This document shows, piece after piece, positions 45,333 to 55,685 of a stretch of 64,000 nucleotides of DNA. Origin of the DNA: Sulfurovaceae bacterium (GTDB taxonomy: Bacteria > Campylobacterota > Campylobacteria > Campylobacterales > Sulfurovaceae); the NCBI GenBank assembly GCA_028715055.1, contig JAQTLE010000001.1, forward strand, positions 248,001 to 312,000. Direction: 5' to 3'. A program made the position numbers and the translations under genes. A model generated the notes under the pieces. The model saw only the letters and a program-made list of their open reading frames with translations. It was not told the DNA's origin and made no database searches. The stretch's first letter is position 1. Every line of letters begins with the position of its first letter.

Positions 45333-47081
45333 TTGTTGAGAGTTGGTTTGTTGTTAGTATTATTGCTATTTGGATCCATTGAAGCGTTTGCACTATCTTC
45401 CCAAGAGATCGAAGCTATTCAATTACAGATAGCCAAAGAAAGAGAAAAAGCCATCCAAAATACTCAACCGGCAGCTCCAACGGTAAATCTCCAAGAAACA
45501 AACATTACTACCCCCAAAAAACTTACTATTATTGACAACGAAACCCCTTGTTTTAACATAAAAAATGTAGAACTTGTAGGCGAAGATGCCAGTATGTTTA
45601 AATCAAGTCTATCATCCGCACTGAAAAGTATCGGATTTCGATCAGGACAATGTATCGGTGCAAATAGTATCAACGCCATTCTTAGTGCTATTGGTAATGA
45701 GATCATACGCAATGGATTTGTAACTACTAGAGTTGTTGCCAATCCCCAGGACATAAAGAGCGGCAAACTTAAACTTACTGTAATGCCAGGAAAAGTAAAT
45801 GATATCAGATTTGAACAAAATCCACAAGTTGATACAAATATAGAGAGAGCAAATAGTTTCAATGCTATGCCTGTAAAGAAAGGTGATGTATTAAACATAA
45901 GAGATATAGAGCAGGGTTTGGAAAACTTCAAACGAGTGCCAACGGTCGAGGCTGATATGCAGATAGTTCCTTCCAAGGAGCAAGGGTCTTCAGATGTTGT
46001 CATCAAATGGATTCAAAGAGAAGTACCTTTTCGTCTTAATTTATCTATAGATGATGCAGGTACATCCAGCACGGGTAAATATCAAGGTGGAGTTACAATA
46101 GCAGCAGACAATCCATTTAGACTAAATGATATATTTTACTTTAGTTGTGGCAGTGATGTAGCAGGATATGGCAAAGCAACCGTATTGACTCCAAGCGGCT
46201 CTATTGATTCCATGAGAGGCAATTCAAAAAACTTTAGTTTGCATTATTCTATTCCATATGGATATTGGCTGCTTAGCTTTAATGAAAATAGATATAACTA
46301 TCATCAGGCAGTTGCAGGGGCAAACCAGGTATACGATTACAGTGGTCATAGTAACAATAAGGACATCTCTTTATCGTATCTTTTTCAAAGAAACTCTACT
46401 GGGAAAAGTTCTATATATTTAAAGGGCTGGGAGAGGTTTTCTGACAGCTTTATAGAAGATGCGGAGATAACTGTCCAACGCAGAAAAACTGCAGGATATG
46501 AAATAGGACTGACACATCAAGAACAAACAGGTAATGCTTTGTGGAATTTTGGATCGTCCTTTAGAAAAGGTACAGGCGCAATGGGTTCACTTCCGGCTCC
46601 TGAAGAAGCATTCAATGAAGGTACTAGCAGAATGGAGATCATAACAGCAGATGCGTCTGTGTTTACACCAGTCTACTCTTCGCCATTTATATATGAAGGT
46701 TCCATCCATGTACAATATAACAATACTCCTCTCGTCCCTCAAGACAGGCTTTCAATAGGAGGAAGATATACAGTAAGAGGATTTGATGGGGATTATACTC
46801 TGATGGCAGACAGGGGGGCTATATGGAGAAATGCTCTTGCCTATTCATATCTGGCCAATCATCAAATATACGGCGCGATTGACGGTGGATATGTAGATGG
46901 TCAGAGTGCAAAATTGTTAGTCGGTAAAACGCTGGCCGGAGCTGCTATCGGACTAAGAGGTCAGTTTGCATTTGGCGGCAATTTGTCTTACGATATATTC
47001 GCAGGAACCCCCATATACAAACCGGATAATTTTGAGACCAAAGATATAACATTTGGCTTTAGCCTAAATTATACACTATAA
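45333..47081 (+). CDS. Two-partner secretion outer-membrane transporter (TpsB/CdiB-like)
   Basis: A 582-residue Omp85-type transporter of the ShlB/FhaC/CdiB group that exports the adjacent exoprotein. Signal peptide about residues 1-20, an N-terminal plug helix region, a POTRA domain ('CFNIKNVELVGEDASMF...CIGANSINAILSAIGNEIIRNGFVTTRVV', residues 72-150), a second POTRA and a 16-strand barrel with the 'VRGFDGDYTLMADRGAIWRN' loop-6 motif. No ATG fits; TTG 45333 or 45336 behind AAGGGA is used. The 182 bases before it are AT-rich with a possible GATAAAAT -10 box. It lies 8 bases before the exoprotein gene. Confidence 0.9.
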   Translation: MLRVGLLLVLLLFGSIEAFALSSQEIEAIQLQIAKEREKAIQNTQPAAPTVNLQETNITTPKKLTIIDNETPCFNIKNVELVGEDASMFKSSLSSALKSIGFRSGQCIGANSINAILSAIGNEIIRNGFVTTRVVANPQDIKSGKLKLTVMPGKVNDIRFEQNPQVDTNIERANSFNAMPVKKGDVLNIRDIEQGLENFKRVPTVEADMQIVPSKEQGSSDVVIKWIQREVPFRLNLSIDDAGTSSTGKYQGGVTIAADNPFRLNDIFYFSCGSDVAGYGKATVLTPSGSIDSMRGNSKNFSLHYSIPYGYWLLSFNENRYNYHQAVAGANQVYDYSGHSNNKDISLSYLFQRNSTGKSSIYLKGWERFSDSFIEDAEITVQRRKTAGYEIGLTHQEQTGNALWNFGSSFRKGTGAMGSLPAPEEAFNEGTSRMEIITADASVFTPVYSSPFIYEGSIHVQYNNTPLVPQDRLSIGGRYTVRGFDGDYTLMADRGAIWRNALAYSYLANHQIYGAIDGGYVDGQSAKLLVGKTLAGAAIGLRGQFAFGGNLSYDIFAGTPIYKPDNFETKDITFGFSLNYTL

Positions 47082-47089
47082 GGAGTATT

Positions 47090-50000
47090 ATGAACCACGT
47101 ATTTAAAACAATCCATAAAAAGATGAAAGGCTTTGCAAACACAACTGTAGTTGTAAGCGAAAATGCCTCGTCCCTTTCTTGTGCAACAGATAACCGATCC
47201 GCTCTCAGTCAGGATATACAAATTACAGATATCTTTACTACCATAAAACAAACTCTGAGTGTGAGTATGGCATCGTTATTGTTTGTCAGTTCACTCCAAG
47301 CAGATATCATTGCAGATGCATCCGCCCCACATAATCAACAACCGACAATTTTGCTCACAAACAGCGGAGCAACGCAGGTAAATATCCAAACACCAACAGC
47401 CGGCGGTGTATCTATGAACCAATATACCCAGTTTGATACCAAGAATAATGGAACGATCATAAACAATTCCAGAACAAACACAAACACTGCCACGGCCGGT
47501 TGGGTACAAGCCAATCCATGGCTTGCCACAGGGAGTGCCAGTGTAATAGTAAACCAGGTAAACTCATCCAATCCAAGTAACCTAACAGGTAATATAGAAA
47601 TCGCAGGAAGCAAAGCAGACTTTATCATAGCAAATCCAAACGGCATAAGCATAGACGGAGCAACTATTATCAATGCCGGAGGTACGACATTAACCACAGG
47701 CACCCCGCTTCTTAATAACGGAAATTTAGATGGATTTAGTATCAACAATGGAACGGTTAGCATACAAGGTTCAGGATTAAATGCACTTGGTTCTGACTAT
47801 ACTAGCATACTTGCTCGTGCTGCAGTGATAAATGCCGGCATCTGGGCAAATGACCTGAAAGTGGTTACAGGAACAAACACCATTTCTGCCGATAGTACAA
47901 ATATAGAAGCCAATACACCGAACACTCCAGCACCGCTCTTTGCTATTGACAGCTCGGTCCTTGGCGGAATGTATGCGAACAAGATCACATTCATAGGGAC
48001 TGAAAGTGGAGTAGGGATCAATAATGCCGGAACTATAAATGCAGGCACCATCTCAATAGACACAAACGGTATGCTAACCAATCGTGGACTTATAGATGGA
48101 AGTCAAACGACAGTAAAAGCAGACACAATAAACAACATAGGAACGGGAAGAATATACGGCGACTTCCTGGCATTGCAAGCAGTTACGTTAAACAATACAG
48201 ATGAAACAATAGGCGGCATAAACGCTTCAGCCATTGTAGCTGCAAGAGAAAATCTGCAGATCGGAGTACAAACGCTGAACAATATAGAGCATTCTTCTTT
48301 GTATAGTGGTGGAGATATGTATATAGGCGGCTATTTGGATGAAAACAATCTTGTTGCCGGCAAAGCCTCGGAGATCAATAATATATCTGCCACTATAGAA
48401 TCAAAAGGGAATATGAGTTTGGCAAGTGATAAAATAAACAACATTAATAATCATTTGGAAATCCAACAAGTAATAGACTCTATTATATATGAGGCGTATA
48501 TTTTACCAGACGCTCGTTACGAAGTTGGCAAATCAGGAGAATGGTTCTCGCTAGGTGAGTGCAGCGGAATATTTGGCAAACAGGATGATAACTATTGCGG
48601 TACAGAAGCACTTGCTATTTTAAAACAAATAGAAGATATCAAGGCAAGTTATAGTAAAAACAGCACTACCAACCCTTTTTATATCAACAGTTCACCTTTG
48701 GGATATATTGTAGACAAAGAGTATCAAAGGCTTATGAAACTTTTGACTCCTTATACATTCGAAGATTATACTGTGATCAAACAATACACTACTACATCAC
48801 ACACCGAGCTGGTTTCCTCTGATCCGGCTGAGATAATCAGCGGTGGGGATATGTATATAGACGGATTGTTATACAATAAAGACAGCCATGTAATAGCAGG
48901 CGGAACTATACTTACTTCGCAAAATCCTATAAATGAAGAGACCAAAGGTCAGGATATCATATCATTTGACGGCAGCACCATTGAGAGAACAACCGTAGAG
49001 TCTAGTGGACTATTTGGCAACAGTCATAAAAGAAAATGGCATGGCAAGGCTTCATATGACCTGGCAGACATTTATAGCGAGCTTTATACCCTCGGATCCA
49101 ATCAAAATCTGGAGGATCCGCAAGACCAAATAAATGGAGCTATAATTAGTGCCTCAAGTATAATAACAACCGGCAGCAATGATCTATTTAATAATGGCAC
49201 TATCATAGCATACAATGCCATAAGCCTAAACAGTGCAGGATTGATTAACAATGATACGGGTAATATAAAAGCAGACGGCATTGCACTAAGAGCCAATGAT
49301 ATAAACATAAACCGCGGAAATGTAGAAGCTAACAGCGTCATGATACTTGACGCTGCAAACAATATCAATATAGCTTCCCAGACATACTCTACATCAAACA
49401 CAGACGGAAAAAGCAGCTTTAGTCGTACAGGCATGCAGAATAATGCCAATATAGCAGTAAACAATAGTGATGGTTTGCTGCTGGTAAATGCCGGCAATGA
49501 TATTAATCTAAACAGCGCTGACATAATAAACAATGGAATATTCACACAATTTCAAGCAGGCAATGATATAAACCTTGGCACTATTCAAACTTCGCAGCAA
49601 GACAATGTCATATGGAACAGCAAAAACCACCGTATAGAGGGATACTCTCACGAAGTCGGAAATACTATACAAACGAATGGAGATAATACCATAATAGCCG
49701 GCAATGATATAAATGTCATCGCAGGCACTATAGACAGCTTTTACGGTACCACTGCGTTAATGGCGATTAATAATATCAACATATTATCAGGAACTGATAC
49801 CACCAATTACGATGAAGCTACTTATATCAAAACAAGTTCTTTGCTGGGCACCACAAAAACCACTACACTTGAGACCAAAGATACTACCACATCACAAGGC
49901 TCATATATAGGAGGAGACCGAGTACTAATTGCCAGCGGCAATGATCTAAAGATACAAGGAGGTGCGGTCATATCAGACAACGGCACGGCATTAAGCGCTA

Positions 50001-52870
50001 AAAATGATATAAATATACTATCACCGACAGATACTGTGTATCAGACATATTTTAATCAAGTAAAAAAATCAGGGCTGTTTAGCAACGGCGGATTGTCTGT
50101 AACACTTGGTAGTTCTATGAATTCTATAGATAGTGACAATTCATATACTATGCTTAATGGTTCTATGGTTGGAAGTCTTTATGGGGATACTATGATAACA
50201 GCAGGGAATGATCTGATCATAACAGCTTCTGATGTCATTGCCGGCAATGACATATTTGGAGTGGCAAAAAATATAACTGTTATAAAAGGAGAAAATGAAT
50301 ACGATAGTTCCGTAGAACAAAAGTTCAAATCCTCAGGATTAACTGTAAGTTTGGGCGGCACTATAGGCAATGCCGCCAATGCTATTGACTCAACTCTATC
50401 ACAAGCTAGTAGTGCAAATGATAGAGGCAATGATCGTCTAACAGCTGCATATGCTACCAAAGCAGCACTTATCGCTACTCAAGCAGGACAATCTATATAT
50501 CAAGATATAACCGATGTCTCAGATGCCTCTAAAGCTGCACAAGGTTCCATTATAGGAGTTTCGGTTTCCGTCGGCTCAAGTAAAAGCAAATCAATATTTA
50601 CAAGTAACAGTACAGAGACCGCAAGCTCTACTGTTACTGCAGGCAATCGTGCAACATTCATAGCTATAGGCGACGATATCGTTGATAGTGACGGCTATGC
50701 CAATAGCGGCAATCTGCTCATATATGGCTCAAATGTTTCAGGAAAATATGTGGATTTAATAGCAGCAAAAGATATGTACTTATTATCAGCAGCCAGTACA
50801 TCAGCAGAAAATAGCAATAATGAATCAAGTGGATTTGCCGTAGGAGCAAATGTAGGCATATCAGCTAGCGGTAATGTCGGAGTATCTGTATTTGTCAATG
50901 CAAATATGGCTGAAGGCCAAAGCGTTGGAGAAAATGTCACTTATGTGGAAAGCACAGTAAATGCTACAGATAATTTAAATATATTATCAGGCAGAGATAC
51001 CGACATAATCGGTGCCATAGCTTCCGGAAATAGCGTATATGCCAACATAGGAAGAGATCTAAATATAAGATCCCTTCAAGACAGTGCAACATATGACAGT
51101 AAACAAACAAGTGCAAGCGCAGGGATCGAAGTACCTATTGTAGGAGCAGGTGCGCTTAGCGGCAGTGTAAGCGCAAATCAACAAAAGATACTCAGTAACT
51201 ATGTCAGTGTTAATGAACAAAGCGGTATCATAGCGGGTAACGGTGGATTTGATATCACTGTAAAAAGCAATACAGACTTAAACGGAGGAACGATAGTGAG
51301 TGCAGCACCAAAAGAGCTAAACAGTCTGAATACAGGTTCGCTTACATTTAATAATCTGGAAAATTATGCCGAGTATAAAGTCTCTAGCAGTGGTATTGGT
51401 TTCAGCACAGGCGGAAGCTATAGCAATTTGGTCAAACGTACTATTGCATCTCAAGCCCCTCAAGCTCTAAATAACAGTGAAAAGGTTTCAAGCACCACAT
51501 ATGCAGCCCTCTCCTCGTCAAACGTAACCATAAATGGCAAAACAGCAACTGACGAACAACTCCAAGGTTTGGCAACAGTAAAAAGCGATAGCCATATAAA
51601 CACTATCTTTAATCTCCAAGATGTTCAAGACTCTATGGCACTAGCAAGTACTATAGGAGACATAGGAGTATTGAGCAATAATGTAATCTCTACAGCTCTT
51701 AGCAGAGACAGCTATGTAGCAAGGGATAAGGCTATAGCAAATGCTGAAGCAAATTATAAAGATAGTGTAAGCGAAGCTGCATGGAATGACTATGTAAAAA
51801 ATCCCGATGTAGGTATACTCCTGAAATTTGAATTTGATCAAAAATATGCAACAGATCCGTATTTTAGAGTTGCGTATGATTCATTAAGTGATGAAAAGAA
51901 AGTTACATTTATACAAGATTCTATAAATCAAGGCAATTATTTTGGTAGTGTGAGCCAAGCAGAAGCGCAGTGGCATCAAACCCAAACCATGTATGGTATA
52001 GGAAGTGATCTAGATAGAGCCACTCAAGCAATTACTGGAGCATTAAGTGCTCTTGCTATGGGTAATTCATCCGGTGCAGTAGCAAACCTTACCCAACCAT
52101 ATATAGCAAACGAGATAGGTAATTACTTCGATGATCCGAAAAACACAAACGAAACAGCTAGACTCTTTGCTCACGCAGCACTAGGAGCTGCGAGTGCTTA
52201 TATCAGCGGTAATGATGCAGCATCAGGAGCACTCGGAGCAGCAAGCGGAGAAGCTATAGCCATATTGGTCCAAAAAGAACTCTATGGAGATAAATCATCA
52301 AATGAATTAACCCAGCAAGAAAAAGAAACCATCCGAGCAGTAGCCACGCTTGCAAGCGGACTAGTCGGAGCTATGAGCGGAGGGAGTTTTGAGGATAGTG
52401 CTACAGCAGCTGCAGCGGGGTATAATGCTGCGGTGAATAATAAGCTTAAAACAGAAGCAGAGGCAGAGGCAAGCAACCTTAGAAATCAAGGTTTTTATTT
52501 CCTTGCAAAACAAGACAATCCAGACGACCCAAATAGTTGGTACGCTTATCCTGCTTTAAGTGCAGCTTATCAAATTGCCGTAGGACAAGAATCAGCTCCT
52601 CAATATTGGAATGGTTCTGCAAGAGAAACATTTGATAAAGTCATAAAAATTATCTCATATGCATTTTTAGGGAGTAAAATAATGATTGGAGTAGCAGAAG
52701 AAGTTGGCTATGGATGGAGTGTTCAAAAAGCTGCCGGACTTACAGGAGGAACATATGGGGCAGGCTTAGGAATGATAGATAATGCTAGTGGTATAAATTT
52801 TCAAGATTGGATCAGTCCGTCACATTATATAAATCAATTTTTTGAATCCCATGATTCAGCAACAAAGTAA
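47090..52870 (+). CDS. CdiA-like filamentous haemagglutinin exoprotein with C-terminal toxin region
   Basis: A 1926-residue TpsA protein. An extended signal peptide (residues 1-73, with the NHVFKTIHKKMKGF start) is followed by the TPS domain (about 75-300, 'PNGISIDGATIINAGGTTL'), then long beta-helix repeats with many 'AGNDINL' and 'SGNDL' motifs, a filamentous region and a pre-toxin domain (about 1665-1785) ending 'AAVNNKL', the place of the VENN motif of CdiA. The last 140 residues are unrelated to repeats and form the candidate toxin ('ETFDKVIKIISYAFLGSKIMIGVAEE' is hydrophobic). It is exported by the upstream TpsB. Toxin activity is not recognised. Confidence 0.85.
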   Translation: MNHVFKTIHKKMKGFANTTVVVSENASSLSCATDNRSALSQDIQITDIFTTIKQTLSVSMASLLFVSSLQADIIADASAPHNQQPTILLTNSGATQVNIQTPTAGGVSMNQYTQFDTKNNGTIINNSRTNTNTATAGWVQANPWLATGSASVIVNQVNSSNPSNLTGNIEIAGSKADFIIANPNGISIDGATIINAGGTTLTTGTPLLNNGNLDGFSINNGTVSIQGSGLNALGSDYTSILARAAVINAGIWANDLKVVTGTNTISADSTNIEANTPNTPAPLFAIDSSVLGGMYANKITFIGTESGVGINNAGTINAGTISIDTNGMLTNRGLIDGSQTTVKADTINNIGTGRIYGDFLALQAVTLNNTDETIGGINASAIVAARENLQIGVQTLNNIEHSSLYSGGDMYIGGYLDENNLVAGKASEINNISATIESKGNMSLASDKINNINNHLEIQQVIDSIIYEAYILPDARYEVGKSGEWFSLGECSGIFGKQDDNYCGTEALAILKQIEDIKASYSKNSTTNPFYINSSPLGYIVDKEYQRLMKLLTPYTFEDYTVIKQYTTTSHTELVSSDPAEIISGGDMYIDGLLYNKDSHVIAGGTILTSQNPINEETKGQDIISFDGSTIERTTVESSGLFGNSHKRKWHGKASYDLADIYSELYTLGSNQNLEDPQDQINGAIISASSIITTGSNDLFNNGTIIAYNAISLNSAGLINNDTGNIKADGIALRANDININRGNVEANSVMILDAANNINIASQTYSTSNTDGKSSFSRTGMQNNANIAVNNSDGLLLVNAGNDINLNSADIINNGIFTQFQAGNDINLGTIQTSQQDNVIWNSKNHRIEGYSHEVGNTIQTNGDNTIIAGNDINVIAGTIDSFYGTTALMAINNINILSGTDTTNYDEATYIKTSSLLGTTKTTTLETKDTTTSQGSYIGGDRVLIASGNDLKIQGGAVISDNGTALSAKNDINILSPTDTVYQTYFNQVKKSGLFSNGGLSVTLGSSMNSIDSDNSYTMLNGSMVGSLYGDTMITAGNDLIITASDVIAGNDIFGVAKNITVIKGENEYDSSVEQKFKSSGLTVSLGGTIGNAANAIDSTLSQASSANDRGNDRLTAAYATKAALIATQAGQSIYQDITDVSDASKAAQGSIIGVSVSVGSSKSKSIFTSNSTETASSTVTAGNRATFIAIGDDIVDSDGYANSGNLLIYGSNVSGKYVDLIAAKDMYLLSAASTSAENSNNESSGFAVGANVGISASGNVGVSVFVNANMAEGQSVGENVTYVESTVNATDNLNILSGRDTDIIGAIASGNSVYANIGRDLNIRSLQDSATYDSKQTSASAGIEVPIVGAGALSGSVSANQQKILSNYVSVNEQSGIIAGNGGFDITVKSNTDLNGGTIVSAAPKELNSLNTGSLTFNNLENYAEYKVSSSGIGFSTGGSYSNLVKRTIASQAPQALNNSEKVSSTTYAALSSSNVTINGKTATDEQLQGLATVKSDSHINTIFNLQDVQDSMALASTIGDIGVLSNNVISTALSRDSYVARDKAIANAEANYKDSVSEAAWNDYVKNPDVGILLKFEFDQKYATDPYFRVAYDSLSDEKKVTFIQDSINQGNYFGSVSQAEAQWHQTQTMYGIGSDLDRATQAITGALSALAMGNSSGAVANLTQPYIANEIGNYFDDPKNTNETARLFAHAALGAASAYISGNDAASGALGAASGEAIAILVQKELYGDKSSNELTQQEKETIRAVATLASGLVGAMSGGSFEDSATAAAAGYNAAVNNKLKTEAEAEASNLRNQGFYFLAKQDNPDDPNSWYAYPALSAAYQIAVGQESAPQYWNGSARETFDKVIKIISYAFLGSKIMIGVAEEVGYGWSVQKAAGLTGGTYGAGLGMIDNASGINFQDWISPSHYINQFFESHDSATK

Positions 52871-53108
52871 TAGTATGTGGTTTTTAATTAAAATTTTAGT
52901 TTCCATGTATTTGGTTGTAATCAGCATTTTAAATTTCATTGCTATATTTTATAATTCAAGAGAAGTTGTTAATTTTGTGCTACACTCACCATTTTATTTA
53001 ATTGCATGGGGCTATTTGATAATAACTTTTCGCAAAGAGTACAAACGAGATAAAGAACTAAAAGAGCAAGAGAATAAAGAAGGCTATGATGAGCCATCCA
53101 CCAAATAA
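52851..53108 (+). CDS. Candidate CDI immunity protein (small membrane protein)
   Basis: A protein of about 85 residues (or 77 if it starts at ATG 52875) with two hydrophobic helices ('MWFLIKILVSMYLVVISILNFIAIF', 'LHSPFYLIAWGYLIITF') and a charged C-terminal tail (KEYKRDKELKEQENKE). It overlaps or directly follows the exoprotein stop, the position of cdiI. A membrane immunity protein suggests that the toxin acts at the inner membrane. No family was recognised. Confidence 0.6.
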   Translation: MIQQQSNSMWFLIKILVSMYLVVISILNFIAIFYNSREVVNFVLHSPFYLIAWGYLIITFRKEYKRDKELKEQENKEGYDEPSTK

Positions 53109-53310
53109 TCTTACCCAATCATACATCGCAAATGAGATAGGTAATTACTTTGATAAAAACAACAATGAAACAGCTAGACTCTTTGCACACGCAGCACTAG
53201 GAGCTGCGAGTGCATACATAAGTGGCAATAGTGCAGCGTCTGGAGCACTCGGAGCTGCAAGCGGAGAAGCCCAATAGCCATATTGGTTCAAAAATAACTT
53301 TATAGTGATA
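53104..53310 (+). pseudogene. Orphan cdiA pre-toxin remnant
   Basis: A partial repeat of 52085-52291 (pre-toxin region 'NLTQSYIANEIGNYF...NETARLFAHAALGAASAYISG'), at high nucleotide identity but with scattered substitutions. After GCGGAGAAGC the copy has an extra base pair or two (CCAATAGCC instead of TATAGCC), which shifts the frame to a stop at 53277, and homology ends soon after. No toxin or immunity part follows. CDI loci often keep such orphan cdiA-CT modules as a reservoir; this one has lost its payload. Confidence 0.8.
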
Positions 53311-53363
53311 AACTGTCAACGCCTGACCAGTAATTTGATAAAAAGTGCTTTCTATTGCATTTA

Positions 53364-54629
53364 TTAGGTTGCCCTTAAAACAACAATACTTTCTCTCAAA
53401 CGTTTGGATGTTGCATTGCCCTCAAGCCATTTTTTCGCATTTTGCATAGAGTTGCGTAAATGTCTAGTTACAATAATTTCTTCTAATTCCCATCCAACTT
53501 TCGTTCCAATATCCGCCAAAATGAGATCTACTGGAATTTCAACACCTGCATATGCTGAAGTTGATACTACAAGCCATAAACTAGCATTTTTGTCAGCTTT
53601 ACTTTTTAATTGAGTGAGAATATTTTCCATATCTTCAAAATATGCTTGAATCATAGATGGTAAATTTGTATTCCAAAGTTGATCTTTTCTTTGAATGATT
53701 TCATTAATAATATTTGCGTACAAGAGTCCAAAATCGCTTTTAATAGGTTTGTCCCAATCAACTTGAATATGTGAACGCAATGTTTGGTATCTTAATTGAC
53801 GGAGTTCAGCATTATTATGAATAAATTTACCTAAAAATAATTCTGGTCTATAAATATCAGTATAATCAAATGAGTTTAGATAAGGTGGAGACGTAACACA
53901 GAGTTGAAATTTTTGATCTATTTGAGATGATATTTTTTTTCTTGAATCTCCAAGAATGATTTTTGATTTTTTATCAAGTTTAGAATGATCTAAATCATCG
54001 ATAATCCGATTTAATTTTTGTTCAAAAGAAGCTAAAAAATCATCTTGGCTATAAGATTTTTTTTCCCAATCTTTTTTGTATCGTAAACATTTTCCATCTT
54101 TTGCAGCATTGCAATTATCCATTACGGATGCAAGTAAGCTTAATTGAAAAATATTTTTTGTATCACGAGGCAAAGTATCTGCTTGTTGCCATCCGCCTTC
54201 AAAAGATCTCAAAACATCAAGATTAAAAAGCCATTTTTCTTTATCATTTTCTGTAAATGTGGAGAAATTTTCTAAAGAACTTTTAGCACCTTTTGTAATT
54301 GATTGAAGGATAGAATCTTTGTATTTAAGAATATTTTTTTTGCTAACATTTGATTGTTTTGCTTTTGCAATAAAAGCCATGAATGGATTTACTTCAAAAC
54401 CAACACTTTGCATATTTCTATTGCTGGCTACTAGAGGTGTGGTGCCGCTTCCGGAAAATGGATCAATAATAAAAGCATTCTCCTCTAAGCCGGTAGAATT
54501 AATAGCTTCCTCCACGAGGAGTGGAGAAAAGCCTTCTTTAAAATAATACCAATTATGTCTTGGTAGGTTTTTGGAATGTTCAAAATTGGAAAAATCTTTA
54601 TCAGTTAATTTATGACTATGATTAAACAT
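53364..54629 (-). CDS. DNA amino-methyltransferase (N4-cytosine/N6-adenine type)
   Basis: A 421-residue methyltransferase with the AdoMet loop 'DPFSGSGTT' (residues 56-64), 'GFEVNPFMAFIAKAK', and catalytic motif 'TSPPYLNSFDYTDIYRPE' at about residue 240. The SPPY motif favours N4-cytosine, though N6-adenine enzymes can share it. Last gene of the operon starting at 58224, with 2 bases to the nuclease-like gene. It would protect the element and host from a partner restriction activity. Confidence 0.9.
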   Translation of the reverse strand: MFNHSHKLTDKDFSNFEHSKNLPRHNWYYFKEGFSPLLVEEAINSTGLEENAFIIDPFSGSGTTPLVASNRNMQSVGFEVNPFMAFIAKAKQSNVSKKNILKYKDSILQSITKGAKSSLENFSTFTENDKEKWLFNLDVLRSFEGGWQQADTLPRDTKNIFQLSLLASVMDNCNAAKDGKCLRYKKDWEKKSYSQDDFLASFEQKLNRIIDDLDHSKLDKKSKIILGDSRKKISSQIDQKFQLCVTSPPYLNSFDYTDIYRPELFLGKFIHNNAELRQLRYQTLRSHIQVDWDKPIKSDFGLLYANIINEIIQRKDQLWNTNLPSMIQAYFEDMENILTQLKSKADKNASLWLVVSTSAYAGVEIPVDLILADIGTKVGWELEEIIVTRHLRNSMQNAKKWLEGNATSKRLRESIVVLRAT

Positions 54630-54631
54630 GC

Positions 54632-55684
54632 TTATCTACACTTTGGTTCTGCAAACATAATAAAAGGTTTTTCAAAATTCTCGTGAGATAATACATAGCT
54701 TTGATAATAAGAAGATAGATCTTCAGCAGAAAAATAAAGTCCATCTGCACAATTGATATCTGTCATGCCTTTGCTCAATCCTCTTCGTCTCCCATTTATT
54801 ACAATAAGATATCCCTTTGTGATTGACGTTGGATTGTCTGTGCGATCGAAGTCAAGATAATCTGCTAATTGTTTTGCACCATCAGTTACTCTTGAAGGTG
54901 AATATGATGTAGCAAATCTTCCATCAGGATGGCATGATTGTCCCAACCATTTTATTTCAATCATTGCATAACGGTTAGCCTCTGGCCAATGAACCATAAT
55001 ATCCACTGGTTTTGATGCATTCAAATTATATTCTCTTATTACTTGAGCACCTCTAATTTTGATTGACAGGTATTCTTTTAAAGAAATTTGTATATGTTTT
55101 TCGGGTAAATCTTTACCCCCACCTTGAAAAAATATTCTATTTGTTTGGAACCAAGCTTCGTTTAATAGGGCGCATGATGTATATCGTACTTTTTCTACAT
55201 TATATTTTTCTAGTGCTTCATATATTTCGTGATATTGAAGCGCATACCGGCTTGCACTATAATATCTATTTAATATTTCTATTTTTTGATTATTGGCGTA
55301 AAAGCATTCTTGTCTATTTTGATAAAAATAAAATAGAGCTTTGTTCGTTTTTACAAATGAAATTATGTCAATAGGATCACTAATCAAATGTATACTGCCA
55401 TTTTCAAAGATTTGTATAACTAATTGTTGAGCAGTATTATTTATAAGAAATGTTTTATCATATTTTGCTTGAGAATTAATATTAGGTAAAAGAGTATCGT
55501 CAAATGTTTGATAAATTAGAAGCTCACCTGCATAGTGCCCAGGTTCTAAATAGCGGTAAATTTCACCAATATTCTTAATTAAGTTACTGGCAAGACTTGT
55601 TGAACGAGGATCATGATCAAATGCCTGATAAATGGTTAAGAGGTAATTTTCTTTTATATTTGCATCTCTTGTAGTGGAATTCAT
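54632..55684 (-). CDS. PD-(D/E)XK nuclease-like protein
   Basis: A protein of about 350 residues. Its C-terminal half shows the restriction-endonuclease core: D228 in 'PVDIMVHW', then E243-x-K245 in 'AMIEIKWLG', and a following helix 'DGAKQLADYLD' with the conserved Gln. The N-terminal half is unrecognised and may recognise DNA or bind partners. The start is ATG 55684, next to the TGA of the gene before it; a TTG at 55693 is less likely. It is between the small helical protein and the methyltransferase, suggesting that it is the effector cutter of the system. No other nuclease motif is seen in the operon. Confidence 0.7.
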   Translation of the reverse strand: MNSTTRDANIKENYLLTIYQAFDHDPRSTSLASNLIKNIGEIYRYLEPGHYAGELLIYQTFDDTLLPNINSQAKYDKTFLINNTAQQLVIQIFENGSIHLISDPIDIISFVKTNKALFYFYQNRQECFYANNQKIEILNRYYSASRYALQYHEIYEALEKYNVEKVRYTSCALLNEAWFQTNRIFFQGGGKDLPEKHIQISLKEYLSIKIRGAQVIREYNLNASKPVDIMVHWPEANRYAMIEIKWLGQSCHPDGRFATSYSPSRVTDGAKQLADYLDFDRTDNPTSITKGYLIVINGRRRGLSKGMTDINCADGLYFSAEDLSSYYQSYVLSHENFEKPFIMFAEPKCR

Positions 55685-55685
55685 A

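Noticed and set aside
47335-50940. Several long open frames on the minus strand under the CdiA-like gene
   Set aside because: They are opposite a repeat-rich, clearly coding plus-strand gene, lack ribosome sites and show only hydrophobic composition mirrored from its Asn/Ile/Gly repeats.
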